DNA from: Aquarana catesbeiana
Taxonomy: Eukaryota > Chordata > Amphibia > Anura > Ranidae
NCBI RefSeq assembly: GCF_042186555.1
Contig: NC_133328.1
Span: 336,654,539-336,718,538 of the forward strand
Direction of reading: 5' to 3'
Length of the DNA: 64,000 nucleotides
Shown one piece after another: positions 21,262-35,400 of this stretch. Position numbers and translations under genes: made by a program. The notes below the pieces were generated by a model that saw only the letters and a program-made list of their open reading frames with translations, was not told the origin of the DNA and searched no databases. The stretch's first letter is position 1; every line of letters starts with the position of its first letter.

Positions 21262-21472
21262 TGGCACTTTGTGCGTCGGAACAGGCCACACACGGTCGGA
21301 ATTGACGCGATCGGATTTTGTTGTCGGAAAATTTTATCTCCTGCTCTCCAACTTTGTGTGTCGGAAAATCCGATGGAAAATGTCCGATGGAGCCCACACA
21401 CAGTCGGAATTTCCAACAACACGCTCCGATCGGACATTTTCCATCGGAAAATCCGACCGTGTGTATGGGGCA
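21262..21472. repeat. Harbinger 3' terminal/subterminal repeats
   Basis: This stretch contains several copies of the CACACGGTCGG-like core in both orientations (about 21288, 21391, 21450) and an imperfect dyad (tccgatggaaaatgtccgat / atcggacattttccatcgga). Its outer end on the minus strand reads TGCCCCATACACACGGTCGG. TTA follows at 21473-21475. An alternative reading is a separate small MITE of the same superfamily. Confidence 0.65.
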
Positions 21473-21475
21473 TTA

Positions 21476-22749
21476 GACTCCGCAGATAGAACTTGTATAT
21501 CTCCCGTGACGACATAAAAATGCAGAAAAAAATATCTAGTGCTCTCTGTATAACTTGAAGCAAGTATCATTTATTATAAAGACGGGTACTCACATAAATA
21601 GCACTTAGTCCAAGTGCTAGGATAAAAAGCATATAGTGACTGGTAACAGCAAAGATGATAAGGTGGCTGCAGTGACATCCAGGGAAGCTCCCGCACGCGT
21701 ATCGTCCAGAGGACTTCCTCAGCGGTGATGGAGTCATATAATGCCACTAAGTTATTTATAGATAGCCCCTTATCACAAACATCTGTGTAATTGGAAAAAA
21801 CGAGCGGTGGGCCTCCAATCAGGACACACCACTCGAACATGGGAAGAGTGTGTTTGGTATGGTTACCATGGTAATCCCTAAGTCACGTCATGCGACAGGA
21901 AAAACACCTGATAGTCCATCTGTGTGGTTTGAGAGAACCGAACGGTAAGCATCCAATCGGAGCGCACCGCTCAGACGTGGGAGGTGTTTACTTGGTTGTG
22001 GCTCCATAGTGATCACTACGCCGTGTAGACACAACGGCGGATCACATGGTAGACCACGTCAGAGGATACCTCCCACCTCGGACGAGGAAGCGTCACTCAT
22101 AAGAGATGTTTATTTCCTACCATGGTGATCTAGCATCGTGACGACACGGCGGCGGGTCACCTGATAATCTGCGTCAGAATATACCGCCCTCCTGAGATGG
22201 AAAGAACATACAGCTACAAGCGTGTGTTGTTGTCACAGCAACCGGAAGGAGGATGGGCACACGACACGTAACTGATGTTAGTCAAATGCCATTCTTATTA
22301 AATTTAAAACGTATCTGGGCGCAAAGGCAACCAACCTACATTATAGAGAGAACAACAACTCAAAAACTTCAGATCCCTGTAACTAAGAGATCACTTTTGT
22401 GCCTACAAAGCCTGTGGTCACCAATGGTCCCCACAAACTGGCATCGTAAATAAATAGTAAACCTCAAAGAAAAAACGGGAAGAAGACTATAATAAGATAT
22501 AGTAATGGTCCCCAAAGCAATATAATTAAAAACTACCTAAAATGATCACAGTCACAGATATCCTTCAATAATGAAAAATATTAAAATAACAGTCACTGCA
22601 GCCACCTTTTACAATACAACAAAAAATACACAATCACCAATAACATAAATCAAAACAAAAAAAAAAAAAAAAAAAAATTAATATTTACAATGAAAATAAA
22701 AATAAATAAACTACCGGTCAGAAATAAAACAATTCAAATCAAACTCGAC
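21476..22749 (-). mobile_element. Retroelement-derived non-coding DNA, Penelope pLTR-like (tentative)
   Basis: No reading frame is supported. About 21800-22200 has two to three degenerate repeats of roughly 125 bp (ccaatcaggacacaccactc against ccaatcggagcgcaccgctc; the ccatggtaatc / ccatggtgatc words). The minus strand near 21695-21723 has a hammerhead-like core, a feature of Penelope-like terminal regions. The end is A-rich, with an A-run near 22650-22678. The orientation and family assignment are inferences. Confidence 0.35.
21693..21727 (-). ncRNA. Degenerate hammerhead-ribozyme-like motif
   Basis: Minus strand in order: CTGAGGA (fits CUGANGA), a stem of GTCC with GGAC around TCT, then GATAC in place of GAAAC, then GCGT. 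This is the order found in minimal hammerheads of newt satellites and Penelope-like elements. The GAAA to GATA change and lack of a clear GTC cleavage site suggest an inactive relic. Confidence 0.35.
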
Positions 22750-22909
22750 ATTGAGCCCCGTAGGTAATCCCAAAAATACTCTCGGCGGCTCAATTGTCTT
22801 ATGAAATTGCCGCCCCTCCAATGGGGTGTTACTTTTTCTACTCCCCAAAACTTTAATTTAGCAGGACTCCGTTTATGAAAGAGTTTGAAATGTACCTATG
22901 GGGCTCAAT
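22750..22909. mobile_element. 160-bp inverted-repeat (MITE-like) element abutting the satellite
   Basis: The ends are ATTGAGCCCCGTAGGTA and TACCTATGGGGCTCAAT, inverted with one mismatch over 17 bp. The satellite's first monomer begins at the next base. No clear target duplication seen, so it could instead be a hairpin remnant. Confidence 0.55.
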
Positions 22910-25900
22910 ACTAACTTGTAGCTTTAGCTTAACACTGTGCAGAGGTCGCACTAAACTAAATTGTAGCTTTAGCTGAACACTGTGCAAAGGTCGCACTACA
23001 CTGACTTGTAGCTTTAGTGAAAACACTGTGCAGAGGTTGCACTACACTAACTTGTAGCTTTAGCTGAACATTGTGCATAGGTCACACTACACTAACTTGT
23101 AGCTTTAGCTGAACACTGTGCAGAGGTCACACTACAATTACTGGTAGCTTTAGCTGAACACTGTGCAGAGGACGCACTACACTAACTTGAAGCTTTAGCT
23201 GAACACTGTGCAGAGGTCGCACTACACTAACATGTAGCTTTAGCTGAACACTGTGTAGAGGATGCACTACACTAACGTTTAAATAATGTAGCTGCCTGCA
23301 GTAGTGATAGGATCAGAAAAACACCACCAATCTCCTACAGGTAGCTATAGCTGAACTCTGTGCAGAGGTCGCACTACACTAACTTGTAGCTTTAGCTGAA
23401 CATTGTGCATAGGTCGCACTACACTAACTTGTAGCTTTAGCTGAACACTGTGCAGAGGTCACACTACAATTACTCGTAGCTTTAGCTGAACACTGTGCAG
23501 AGGACACACTACACTAACTTGAAGCTTTAGCTGAACACTGTGCAGAGGTCGCACTACACTAACATGTAGCTTTAGATGAACACTGTGTAGAGGTCGCACT
23601 ACACTAACTTGTAGTTTTAGCTGAACACTGTGCAGAGGTCGCACTACATTAACTTGTAGCTTTAGCTGAACACTGTGTAGAGGTCACACTACACTAAATT
23701 GTAGCTTTAGCTGAACACTGTGCAAAAGTTGCACTACACTAACTCTTAGCTTTAGCTGAACACTGTGTAGATGACGCACTACATTAACATTTAAATAATG
23801 TAGCTGCCTGCGGTAGTAATAGGATCAGAAAAACACCACCAACCTTCTACAGGTAGCTTTAGCTTGAACACTGTGCAGAGGTCGAACTACACTAACTTGT
23901 AGCTTTAGCTGAACACTGTGTAGAGGTCGTACTACACTAAATTGTAGCTTCAGCTGAACACTGTAAAGAGGTCGCACTACACTAACTTGTAGCTTTAGCT
24001 TAACACTGTGCAGAGGTCCTACTACACTAACATTTAGCTTTAGCTGAACACTGTGCAGGAGTTGCACTACACCAACTTGTAGCTTTAGCTGAACACGGTG
24101 CAGAGGTCGCACTACACTAACTCTTAGCTTTAGCTGAACACTGTGTAGAGGATGCACTACACTAACATTTAAATAATGTAGCTGCCTGTGGTAATGATAG
24201 GATCAGTAAAACACCACCAACCTTCTACAGGTAGCTTTAGCTTGAACAATATGCAGAGGTCACACTACACTAACTTATAGCTTTAGCTGAACACTGTGCA
24301 GAGGTCGCAATACACTAACTTGTAGCTTTAGCTGAACACTGTGCAGAGGTCGCACTACACTAACTTGTAGCTTTAGCTAAACACTGTGCAGAGGTCGCAT
24401 TACACTAACTTGCAGCTTTAGCTGAACACTGTGCAGAGGTCGCACTACACTAACTCTTAGCTTTAGCTGAAAACTGTGTAGAGGACGTACTAAACTAACA
24501 TTTAAATAATGTAGCTTCCTGCGGTAGTAAAAGGATCAGGAAAACACCACCAACCTTCTACTGGTAGCTTTAGCTTGAACACTGTGCAGAGGTCGCACTA
24601 CACTAACTTATAGCTTTAGCTGGACACTGTGCAGAAGTCATACTACACTAACTTGTAGCTTTAGCTGAACACTGTGTAGAGGTCGCACTACACCAACTTG
24701 TAGCATCAGCTAAACAGTGTGCAGAGGTCGCACTACACTAACTTGTAGCTTTAGCTGAACACTGTGCAGAGGTCGCACTACACTAACTTGTAGCTTTAGC
24801 TTAACACTGTGCAGAGGTCACACTACACTAACTTGTAGCTTTAGCTGAAATCTGTGCAGAGGTCGCACTACACTAACTTGTAGCATCAGCTGAACACTGT
24901 GCAGAGGTCGCACTACACTAACTTGTAGCTTTAGCTGAACACTGTGCAAAGGTCGCACTACACTAACTTTTAGCTTTAGCTTAACACTGTGCAGAGGTCG
25001 CACTACACTAACTTTTAGCTTTAGCTGAACACTGTGCAGAGGTCGCACTACACTAACTTGTAGCTTTTGCTGAACACTCTGCAGAGGTTGCACTACACTA
25101 ACTTGTAGCTTTAGCTGAACACTGTGCAGAGGTCGCATTACATTAACTCTTAGCTTTAGCTGAACACTGTGTAGAGGACACACTACACTAATGTTTAAAT
25201 AATGCAGCTGCCTGCAGTAGTGATATGATCAGGAAAACACTACCAACCTTCTACAGGTAGCTTTAGCTTGAACACTGTGCAGAGGTCGCACTACACTAAC
25301 TTGTAGCTTTAGCTGAACACTGTGCAGAGGTCACACTACACTAACTTGTAGCTTTTGCTGAACACTGTGCAGAGTTTGCACTACACTAACTTGTAGCTTT
25401 AGCTGAACACTGTGCAAAGGTCGCACTACACTAACTTGTAGCTTTTGCTGAACACTGTGCAGAGGATGCACTACACTAACTTGTAGCTTTAGCTGAACAC
25501 TGTGCAGAGGTCGCACTAAACTAACTTGTAGCTTTAGCTGAACACTGTGCAGCGGTCTCACTACACTAACTTGTAGCTTTAGCTGAACACTGTGCAGAGG
25601 TCGCATTACAGTAACTTGTATCTTTAGCTGAACACTGTGCAGAGGTCGCACTACACTAACTTGTAGCTTTAGCTGAACACTGTGTAGAGGTTGCACTACA
25701 CTAACTTGTAGCATCTGCTGAACACTGTGCAGAGGTCACACTACACTAACTTGTAGCTTTGGCTGAACACTCTGCAGAGGTCGCACTACACTAAATTGTA
25801 GCTTTAGCTGAACACTGTGCAAAGGTCGCACTACACTGACTTGTAGCTTTAGTGAAAACACTGTGCAGAGGTCGCACTACACTAACTTGTAGCTTTAGCT

Positions 25901-28900
25901 GAGCACTGTGCAGAGGTCGCACTACACCAACTCTTAGCTTTAGCTGAACACTGTGTAGAGGATGCACTACACTAATGTTTAAATAATGTAGCTGCCTGCA
26001 GTAGTGATAGGATCAGAAAAACCCCACCAACCTTTTACAGGTAGCTTTAGCATGAACACTGTGCAGAGGTCGCACTGCATTAACTTGTAGCTTTAGCTGG
26101 ACACTGCAGAGGCTGTACTACACTAACTTGTAGCTTTAGCTGAACACTGTGTAAAGGTCGTACTACATTAACTTGTAGCTTCAGCTGAACACTGTGCAGA
26201 AGTCGTACTACACTAACTTGTAGCTTTAGCTGAACACTGTGCAGAGGTCGCACTACACTAACTTGTAGCTTTAGCTTAACACTGTGCAGAGGTCGCACTA
26301 CACTAACTTTTAGCTTTAGCTGAACACTGTGCAGAGGACACACTACACTAACTTGTAGCTTTAGATAAACACGGTGCAGAGGTCGCACTACACTAAATCT
26401 GAGCTTTAGCTTAAAACTGTGTAGAGGACGCACTACACTAATGTTTAAATAATGCAGCTGCCTGCATTAGTGATAGGATCAGGAAAACACCACCAACCTT
26501 CGACAGGTAGCTTTAGCTTGAACATTGTGCAGAGGTCACACTACACTAACTTGTAGCATCAGCTGAAAACTGTGCAGAGGTCGCACTACACTAACTTGTA
26601 GCTTTAGCTGAACACTGTGCAGAGGTCGCACTACACTAACTTGTTGCATCAGCTGAACACTGTGCAGAGGTCGCACTACACTAACTTCTAGCTTTAGCTG
26701 AACACTGTGCAGAGGTCACACTACACTAACTTTTAGCTTTAGCTGAACACTGTGCCGAGGTCGCACTACACTAACTTGTAGCTTTTGCTGAACACTCTGC
26801 AGAGGTTGCACTACACTAACTTGTTGCTTTAGCTGAACACTGTGCAGAGGTCGCACTACACTAACTTGTAGCTTTAGCTTAACACTGTGCAGAGGTCACA
26901 CTACACTAACTTGTAGCTTTAGCTGAAATCTGTGCAGAGGTCGGACTACACTAACTTGTAGCATCAGCTGAACACTGTGCAGAGGTCGCACTACACTAAC
27001 TTGTAGCTTTAGCTGAACACTGTGCAGAGGTCGCACTACACTAACTTGTAGCATCAGCTGAACACTGTGCAGAGGTCGCACTACACTAACTTGTAGCTTT
27101 AGCTGAACACTGTGCAGAGGTCGCACTACACTAACTTGTAGCTTTAGCTGAACACTGTGCAGAGGTCGCACTACACTAACTTTTAGCTTTAGCTGAACAC
27201 TGTGCAGAGGTCGCACTACACTAACTTGTAGCTTTTGCTTAACACTGTGCAGAGGTCGCACTACACTAACTTTTAGCTTTAGCTGAACACTGTGCAGAGG
27301 TCGCACTACACTAACTTGTAGCTTTTGCTGAACACTCTGCAGAGGTCACACTACACTAACTTGTAGCTTTAGCTGAACACTGTGCAGAGGTCGCACTACA
27401 CTAACTTGTAGCTTTTGCTGAACACTCTGCAGAGGTCACACTACACTAACTTGTAGCTTTAGCTGAACACTGTGCAGAGGTCGCACTACACTAAATTGTA
27501 GCTTTAGCTGAACACTGTGCAAAGGTCGCACTACATTGACTTGTAGCTTTAGTGAAAACACTGTGCAGAGGTCACACTATACTAACTTGTAGCTTTAGCT
27601 GAACACTGTGCAGAGGTCACACTACACGAACTTGTAGCTTTAGCTGAACACGGTGCAGAGGTCGCACTACACTAACTCTTAACTTTAGCTTAACAATGTG
27701 TAGAGGACGCACTAAACTAACATTTAAATAATGCAGCTGCCTGCAGTAGTGATATGATCAGGAAAACACCACCATTCTTCTAAAGGTAGCTTTAGCTTGA
27801 ACACTGTGCAGAGGTCACACTACACTAACTTGTAGCTTTAGCTGAACACTGTGCAGAGGTCACACTACACTAACTTGTAGCTTTTGCTGAACACTGTGCA
27901 GAGTTTGCACTACACTAACTTGTAGCTTTAGCTGAACACTGTGCAGAGGTCACATTACACTAACTTGTAGCTTTTGCTGAACACTGTGCAGAGGTTGCAC
28001 TACACTAAATTGTAGCTTTAGCTGAACTCTGTGCAAAGATCGCACTACACTGACTTGTAGCCTTAGTGAAAACACTGTGAAGAGGTCGCACTACATTAAC
28101 TTGTAGCTTTAGCTGAACACTGTGCAGAGGTCGCACTACACCATCTCTTAGCTTTAGCTGAACACTGTGTATAGGATGCACTACACTAACGTTTAAATAA
28201 TGTAGCTGCCTGCAGTAGTGATAGGATCAGAAAAACACCTCCAACCTTTTACAGGTAGCTTTAGCTTGAACACTGTGCAGAGGTAGCATTACAGTAACTT
28301 ATATCTTTAGCTGAACACTGTGCAGAGGTCGCACTACACTAACTCGTAGCTTTAGCTGAACACTGTGCAGAGGGCGCACTACACTAACATTTAAATAATG
28401 TGGCTGCCTGCGGTAGTGATAGGATCAGAAAAACACCACCAATCTTCTACAGGCAGCTTTAGCTTGAACACTGTGCAGAGGTCCCACTACACTAACTTGT
28501 AGCTTTAAGTGAACACTGTGCAGAGGTCGCTCTAGACTTACTCGTAGCTTTAGCTGAACACTGTGCAGATGACGCACTACACTAACGTTTAAATAATGTA
28601 GCTGCCTGCGGTAGTGATAGGATCAGGAAAACACCACCAACCTTCTAAAGGTAGCTTTAGCTTGAACACTGTGCAGAGGTTGCGCTACACTAACTTGTAG
28701 CTTTAGCTGAACACTGTGAAGAGGTCGCATTACAGTAACTCGTAGCTTTAGCTGAACACTGTGCAGAGAATGCACTACATTAACGTGTAAATAATGTAGC
28801 TGCCTGCGGTAGTGATAGGATCAGAAAAACACCACCAATCTTCTACAGGTAGCTTTAGCTGAACACTATGAAGAGGTTGCACTACACTAACTTGCAGCTT

Positions 28901-31900
28901 TAGCTGAACACTGTGCAGAGGTCGCATTACACTAACTCGTAGCTTTAGCTGAACACTGTGCAGAGAATGCACTACATTAACGTGTAAATAATGTAGCTGC
29001 CTGCGGTAGTGATAGGATCAGAAAAACACCACCAATCTTCTACAGGTAGCTTTAGCTGAACACTGTGAAGAGGTCGCACTACACTAACTTGTAGCTTTAT
29101 CTAAACATTGTGCAGAGGTCGCACTACACTAACTTGTAGCTTCAGCTGAACACTGTGCAGAGGTCGCACTAAACTAACCTGTAGCTTTAGCTGAACACTG
29201 TGCAGAGGTCGCACTAATCTAACTTGTAGCTTTAGCTGAACACTGTGTAGATGTCGCACTACACTAACTTGTAGCTTTAGCTGAACACTGTGCTGAGGTC
29301 GCACTACACTAACTTGTAGCTTTAGCTGAACACTGTGCAGAGGTCGCATTACACTTACTCGTAGCTTTAGCTGAACACTGTGCAGTTGATGCTCTACACT
29401 AAGGTTTAAATAATGTAGCTGCCTGTGGTAGTGAAAGGATCAGAAAAACACCACCAATCTTCTAAAGGTAGCTTTAGCTTGAACACAGTGCAGAGGACGC
29501 ACTACATTAACTTGTAGCTTTAGCTGAACACTGTGCCGCGGTTACACAACACTAACTTGCAGCTTTAGCTGAACACTGTGCAGAGGTCGCACTACACTAA
29601 CTTGTAGCTTTAGCTGAACTCTGTGCAGAGGTCGCACTACACTAACTTGTAGCTTTAGCTTAACACTGTGCAGAGGTCGCGCTACACTAACCTGTAGCTT
29701 TAGCTGAACACTGTGCAGAGGTCGCACTACACTAACTTGTAGCTTTAGCGTAACACTGTGCAGAGGTCGCACTACACTAACTAGTAGCTTTGGCTGAACA
29801 CTGTGCAGAGGTCGCACTACACTAACTTGTAGCTTTAGCTGAACACTGTGCAGAGGTCGCACTACACTAACTTGTAGCTTTTGCTTAACACTCTGCAGAG
29901 GTTGCACTACACTAACTTGTAGCTTTAGCTGAACACTCTGCAGAGGTTGCACTACACTAACTTGTAGCTTTAGCGTAACACTGTGCAGAGGTCGCACTAC
30001 ACTAATTAGTAGCTTTGGCTGAACACTGTGCAGAGGTCGCACTAACACTAACTTGTAGCTTTAGCTGAACGCTGTGCAGAGGTCACACTACACTGACTTG
30101 TAGCTTTTGCTGAACACTCTGCAGGGGTTGCACTACACTAACTTGTAGCTTTAGCTGAACACCGTGCAGAGGTCGCACTACACTAACTTGTAGCTTTAGC
30201 TTAACACTGTGCAGAGGTAGCACTACCCTAACTTGTAGCTTTAGCTGAAATCTGTGCAGAGGTCGCACTACACTAACTTGTAGCTTTAGCATAACACTGT
30301 GCAGAGGTCGCACTACACTAACTTGTAGCTTTGGCTGAACACTGTGCAGAGGTCGCACTTCACTAACTTGTAGCTTTAGCTGAACACTGTGCAGAGGTCA
30401 CACTACACTAACTTGTAGCTTTAGATGAACATGGTGCAGAGGTCATACGACACTAACTCTTAGCTTTAGCTGAACACTGTGTAGAGGATGCACTACACTA
30501 ACATTTAAATAATGCAGCTGCCTGCAGTAGTGATATGATCAGAAAAAACACCACTAACCTTCTACAGGTAGCTTTATCTTGAACACTGTGTAGAGGTCGC
30601 ACTACACTAACTTGTAGCATCAGCTGAACACTGCGCAGAGGTCGCACTAAACTAACCTGTAGCTTTAGCTGAACACTGTGCAGAGGTCGCACTACTCTAA
30701 CTTGTAGCTTTAGCTGAACACTGTGTAGAGGTCGCACTACACTAACTTGTAGCTTTAGCTGAACACTGTGCAGAGGTCACACTACACTAACTTGTAGCTT
30801 TAGCTGAACTCTGTGCAGAGGTCGCACTACACTAACTTGTAGCTTTGGCTGAACACTGTGCAGAGGTTGCACTACACTAACTTGTAGCTTTAGCTGAACA
30901 CCGTGCAGAGGTCGCACTACACTAACTTGTAGCTTTAGCTTAACACTGTGCAGAGGTCGCACTACACTAACTTGTAGCTTTGGCTGAACACTGTGCAGAG
31001 GTCACACTACACTAACTTGTAGCTTTAGCTGAACACTGTGCAGAGGTCGCACTACATTAAATTGTAGCTTTAGCTGAACACCGTGCAGAGGTCGCACGAC
31101 ACTAACTTGTAGCTTTAGCTTAAAACTGTGCAGAGGTCGCACTACACTAACTTGTAGCATTGGCTGAACACTGTGCAGAGGTCGCACTACACTAACTTGT
31201 AGCATCAGCTGAACACTGTGCAGAGGTCACACTACACTAACTTGTAGCTTTAACTGAACACTGTGCAGAGGTCGCACTACACTAACTTGTAGCTTTAGCT
31301 GCACACTGTGCAGAGGTCGCACTTCACTAACTTGTAGCTTTAGCTGAACACTGTGCAGAGGTCACACTACACTAACTTGTAGCTTTAGCTGAACACGGTG
31401 CAGAGGTCGTACTACACTAACTCTTAGCTTTAGCTGAACACTGTGTAGAGGATGCACTACAATAACATTTAAATAATGCAGCTGCCTGCAGTAGTGATAT
31501 GATCAGGAAAACACCACCAACCTTCTACAGGTAGCTTTAGCTTGAACACTGTGTAGAGGTCGCACTACACTAACTTGTAGCATCAGCTGAACACTGTGCA
31601 GAGGTCGCACTACACTAACTTGTAGCTTTAGCTGAACACTGTGCAGAGGTCGCACTACACTAACTTGTAGCTTTAGCATACCACTGTGCAGATGTCGCAC
31701 TACACTAACTTGTAGCTTTGGCTAAACACTGTGCAGAGGTCGCACTTCCCTAACTTGAAGCTTTAGCTGAACACTGTGCAGAGGTCACACTACACTAACT
31801 TGTAGCTTTAGCTGAACACGGTGCAGAGGTCGTACTACACTAACTCTTAGCTTTAGCTGAACACTGTGTAGAGGATGCGCTACACTAAAATTTAAATAAT

Positions 31901-32424
31901 GCAGCTGCCTGCAGTAGTGATATGATCAGGAAAACACCACCAACCTTCTACAGGTAGCTTTAGCTTGAACACTGTGTAGAGGTCGCACTACACTAACTTT
32001 TAGCTTTAGCTGAACACTGTGCAAAGGTCGTACTACACTAACTTGTAGCTTTAGCTTAACACTGTGCAGAGGTCGCACTACACTAACTTTTAGCTTTAGC
32101 TGAACGCTGTGCAGAGGTCGCACTACACTAACTTGTAGCTTTTGCTGAACACTCTGCAGAGGTTGCACTACACTTACTTGTAGCTTTAGCTGAGCACTGT
32201 GCAGAGGTCGCACTACACTAACTTGTAGCTTTAGCTTAACACTGTGCAGAGGTCACACTACACTAACTTGTAGCTTTAGCTGAACTCTGTGCAGAGGTCG
32301 CACTACACTAACTTGTAGCTTTGGCTGAACACTGTGCAGAGGTTGCACTACACTAACTTGTAGCTTTAGCGTAACACTGTGCAGAGGTCGCACTACACTA
32401 ACTAGTAACTTTGGCTGAACACTG

Positions 32425-35400
32425 TGCAGAGGTCGCACTACACTAACTTGTAGCTTTTACTGAACACTCTGCAGAGGTTGCACTACACTAACTTGTAGCT
32501 TTAGCTGAACACTCTGCAGAGGTTGCACTACACTAACTTGTAGCTTTAGCGTAACACTGTGCAGAGGTCGCACTACACTAACTAGTAGCTTTGGCTGAAC
32601 ACTGTGCAGAGGTCGCACTAACACTAACTTGTAGCTTTAGCTGAACGCTGTGCAGAGGTCGCAATACACTGACTTGTAGCTTTTGCTGAACACTCTGCAG
32701 GGGTTGCACTACACTAACTTGTAGCTTTAGCTGAACACTGTGCAGAGGTCGCACTACACTAACTTGTAGCTTTAGCTTAACACTGTGCAGAGGTAGCACT
32801 ACACTAACTTGTAGCTTTAGCTGAAATCTGTGCAGAGGTCGCACTACACTAACTTGTAGCTTTAGCATAACACTGTGCAGAGGTCGCACTACACTAACTT
32901 GTAGCTTTGGCTGAACACTGTGCAGAGGTTGCACTTCACTAACTTGTAGCTTTAGCTGAACACTGTGCAGAGGTCACACTACACTAACTTGTAGCTTTAG
33001 CTGAACACGGTGCAGAGGTCGTACTACACTAACTTGTAGCTTTAGTGAAAACACTGTGCAGAGGTCGCACTACACTAACTTGTAGATTTAGCTGAACACT
33101 GTGTAGAGGATGCACTACACTAACATTTAAATAATGCAGCTGCCTGCAGTAGTGATATGATCAGGAAAACACCACCAACCTTCTACAGGTAGCTTTAGCT
33201 TGAACACTGTGTAGAGGTCGCACTACACTAACTTGTAGCATCAGCTGAACACTGTGCATAGGTCCCACTAAACTAACTTGCAGCTTTAGCTGAACACTGT
33301 GCAGAGGTCGCACTACACTAACTTGTAGCTTTAGCTGAACTCTGTGCAGAGGTTGCACTACACTAACTTGTAGCTTTAGCTGAACACCGTGCAGAGGTCG
33401 CACTACACTAACTTGTAGCTTTAGCTTAACACTGTGCAGAGGTCGCACTACACTAACTTGTAGCTTTGGCTGAACACTGTGCAGAGGTCACACTACACTA
33501 ACTTGTAGCTTTAGCTGAACACTGTGCAGAGGTCGCACTACATTAAATTGTAGCTTTAGCTGAACACCGTGCAGAGGTCGCACGACACTAACTTGTAGCT
33601 TTAGCTTAACACTGTGCAGAGGTCGCACTACACTAACTTGTAGCATTGGCTGAACACTGTGCAGAGGTCGCACTACACTAACTTGTAGCATCAGCTGAAC
33701 ACTGTGCAGAGGTCACACTACACTAACTTGTAGCTTTAGCTGAACACTGTGCAGAGGTCGCACTACACTAAATTATAACTTTAGCTGAACACTGTGCAAA
33801 GGTCGCACTACACTGACTTGTAGCTTTAGTGAAAACACTGTGCAGAGGTCGCACTACACTAACTTGTAGCTTTAGCTGAACACTGTGTAGAGGATGCACT
33901 ACACTAACATTTAAATAATGCAGCTGCCTGCAGTACTGATATGATCAGGAAAACACCACCAACCTTCTACAGGTAGCTTTAGCTTGAACACTGTGTAGAG
34001 GTCGCACTACACTAACTTGTAGCATCAGCTGAACACTGTGCAGAGGTCGCACTAAACTAACCTGTAGCTTTAGCTGAACACTGTGCAGAGGTCGCACTAC
34101 TCTAACTTGTAGCTTTAGCTGAACACTGTGTAGAGGTCGCACTACACTAACTTGTAGCTTTAGCTGAACACTGTGCTGAGGTCGCACTACACTAACTTGT
34201 AGCTTTAGCTGAACACTGTGCAGAGGTTGCACTACACTTACTCGTAGCTTTAGCTGAACACTGTGCAGTTGATGCACTACACTAACGTTTAAATAATGTA
34301 GCTGCCTGTGGTAGTGAAAGGATCAGAAAAACACCACCAATCTTCTAAAGGTAGCTTTAGCTTGAACACAGTGCAGAGGTGGCACTACACTAACTTGTAG
34401 CTTTAGCTGAACACTGTGCCGCGGTTACACTACACTAACTTGCAGCTTTAGCTGAACACTGTGCAGAGGTCGCACTACACTAACTTGTAGCTTTAGCTGA
34501 ACTCTGTGCAGAGGTCACAATACACTAACTTGTAGCTTTAGCTTAACACTGTGCAGAGGTCGCGCTACACTAACTTGTAGCTTTAGCTGAACACTGTGCA
34601 GAGGTCGCACTACACTAACTTGTAGCTTTTGCTGAACACTCTGCAGAGGTTGCACTACACTAACTTGTAGCTTTAGCGTAACACTGTGCAGAGGTCGCAC
34701 TACACTAACTAGTAGCTTTGGCTGAACACTGTGCAGAGGTCGCACTACACTAACTTGTAGCTTTAGCTGAACACTGTGCAGAGGTCGCACTACACTAACT
34801 TGTAGCTTTTACTGAACAATCTGCAGAGGTTGCACTACACTAACTTGTAGCTTTAGCTGAACACTCTGCAGAGGTTGCACTACACTAACTTGTAGCTTTA
34901 GCGTAACACTGTGCAGAGGTCGCACTACACTAACTAGTAGCTTTGGCTGAACACTGTGCAGAGGTCGCACTAACACTAACTTGTAGCTTTAGCTGAACGC
35001 TGTGCAGAGGTCGCGCTACACTGATTGTAGCTTTTGCTGAACACTCTGCAGGGGTTGCACTACACTAACTTGTAGCTTTAGCTGAACACTGTGCAGGGGT
35101 CGCACTACACTAACTTGTAGCTTTAGCTTAACACTGTGCAGAGGTAGCACTACACTAACTTGTAGCTTTAGCTGAAATATGTGCAGAGGTCGCACTACAC
35201 TAACTTGTAGCTTTGGCTGAACACTGTGCAGAGGTCGCACTTCACTAACTTGTAGCTTTAGCTGAACACTGTGCAGAGGTCACACTACACTAAATTGTAG
35301 CTTTAGCTGAACACGGTGCAGAGGTCGTACTACACTAACTCTTAGCTTTAGCTGAACACTGTGTAGAGGATGCACTACACTAACATTTAAATAATGCAGC

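Larger units (their letters stand above)
14005..21472 (+). mobile_element. Right copy of three-gene PIF/Harbinger transposon (~7.5 kb)
   Basis: Order: 5' terminal repeat; transposase (14484-16678, +); hairpin (17541-17760); Myb/SANT gene (19122-17823, -); divergent promoter; MADF gene (19413-20434, +); antisense MADF segment and poly(A) signal; A-rich stretch; 3' terminal repeat. The right terminus is inferred from the inverted CACACGGTCGG core, ending GGGGCA at 21472 and followed by TTA (21473-21475), a PIF/Harbinger-type target. The transposase has a 1-nt insertion and the MADF gene a 10-bp deletion; the Myb gene is intact. Confidence 0.82.

Noticed and set aside
22655..22678. Poly(A) run as a retroposed-gene tail
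   Set aside because: No target duplication or upstream gene-like sequence was found. An A-rich retroelement end is simpler.
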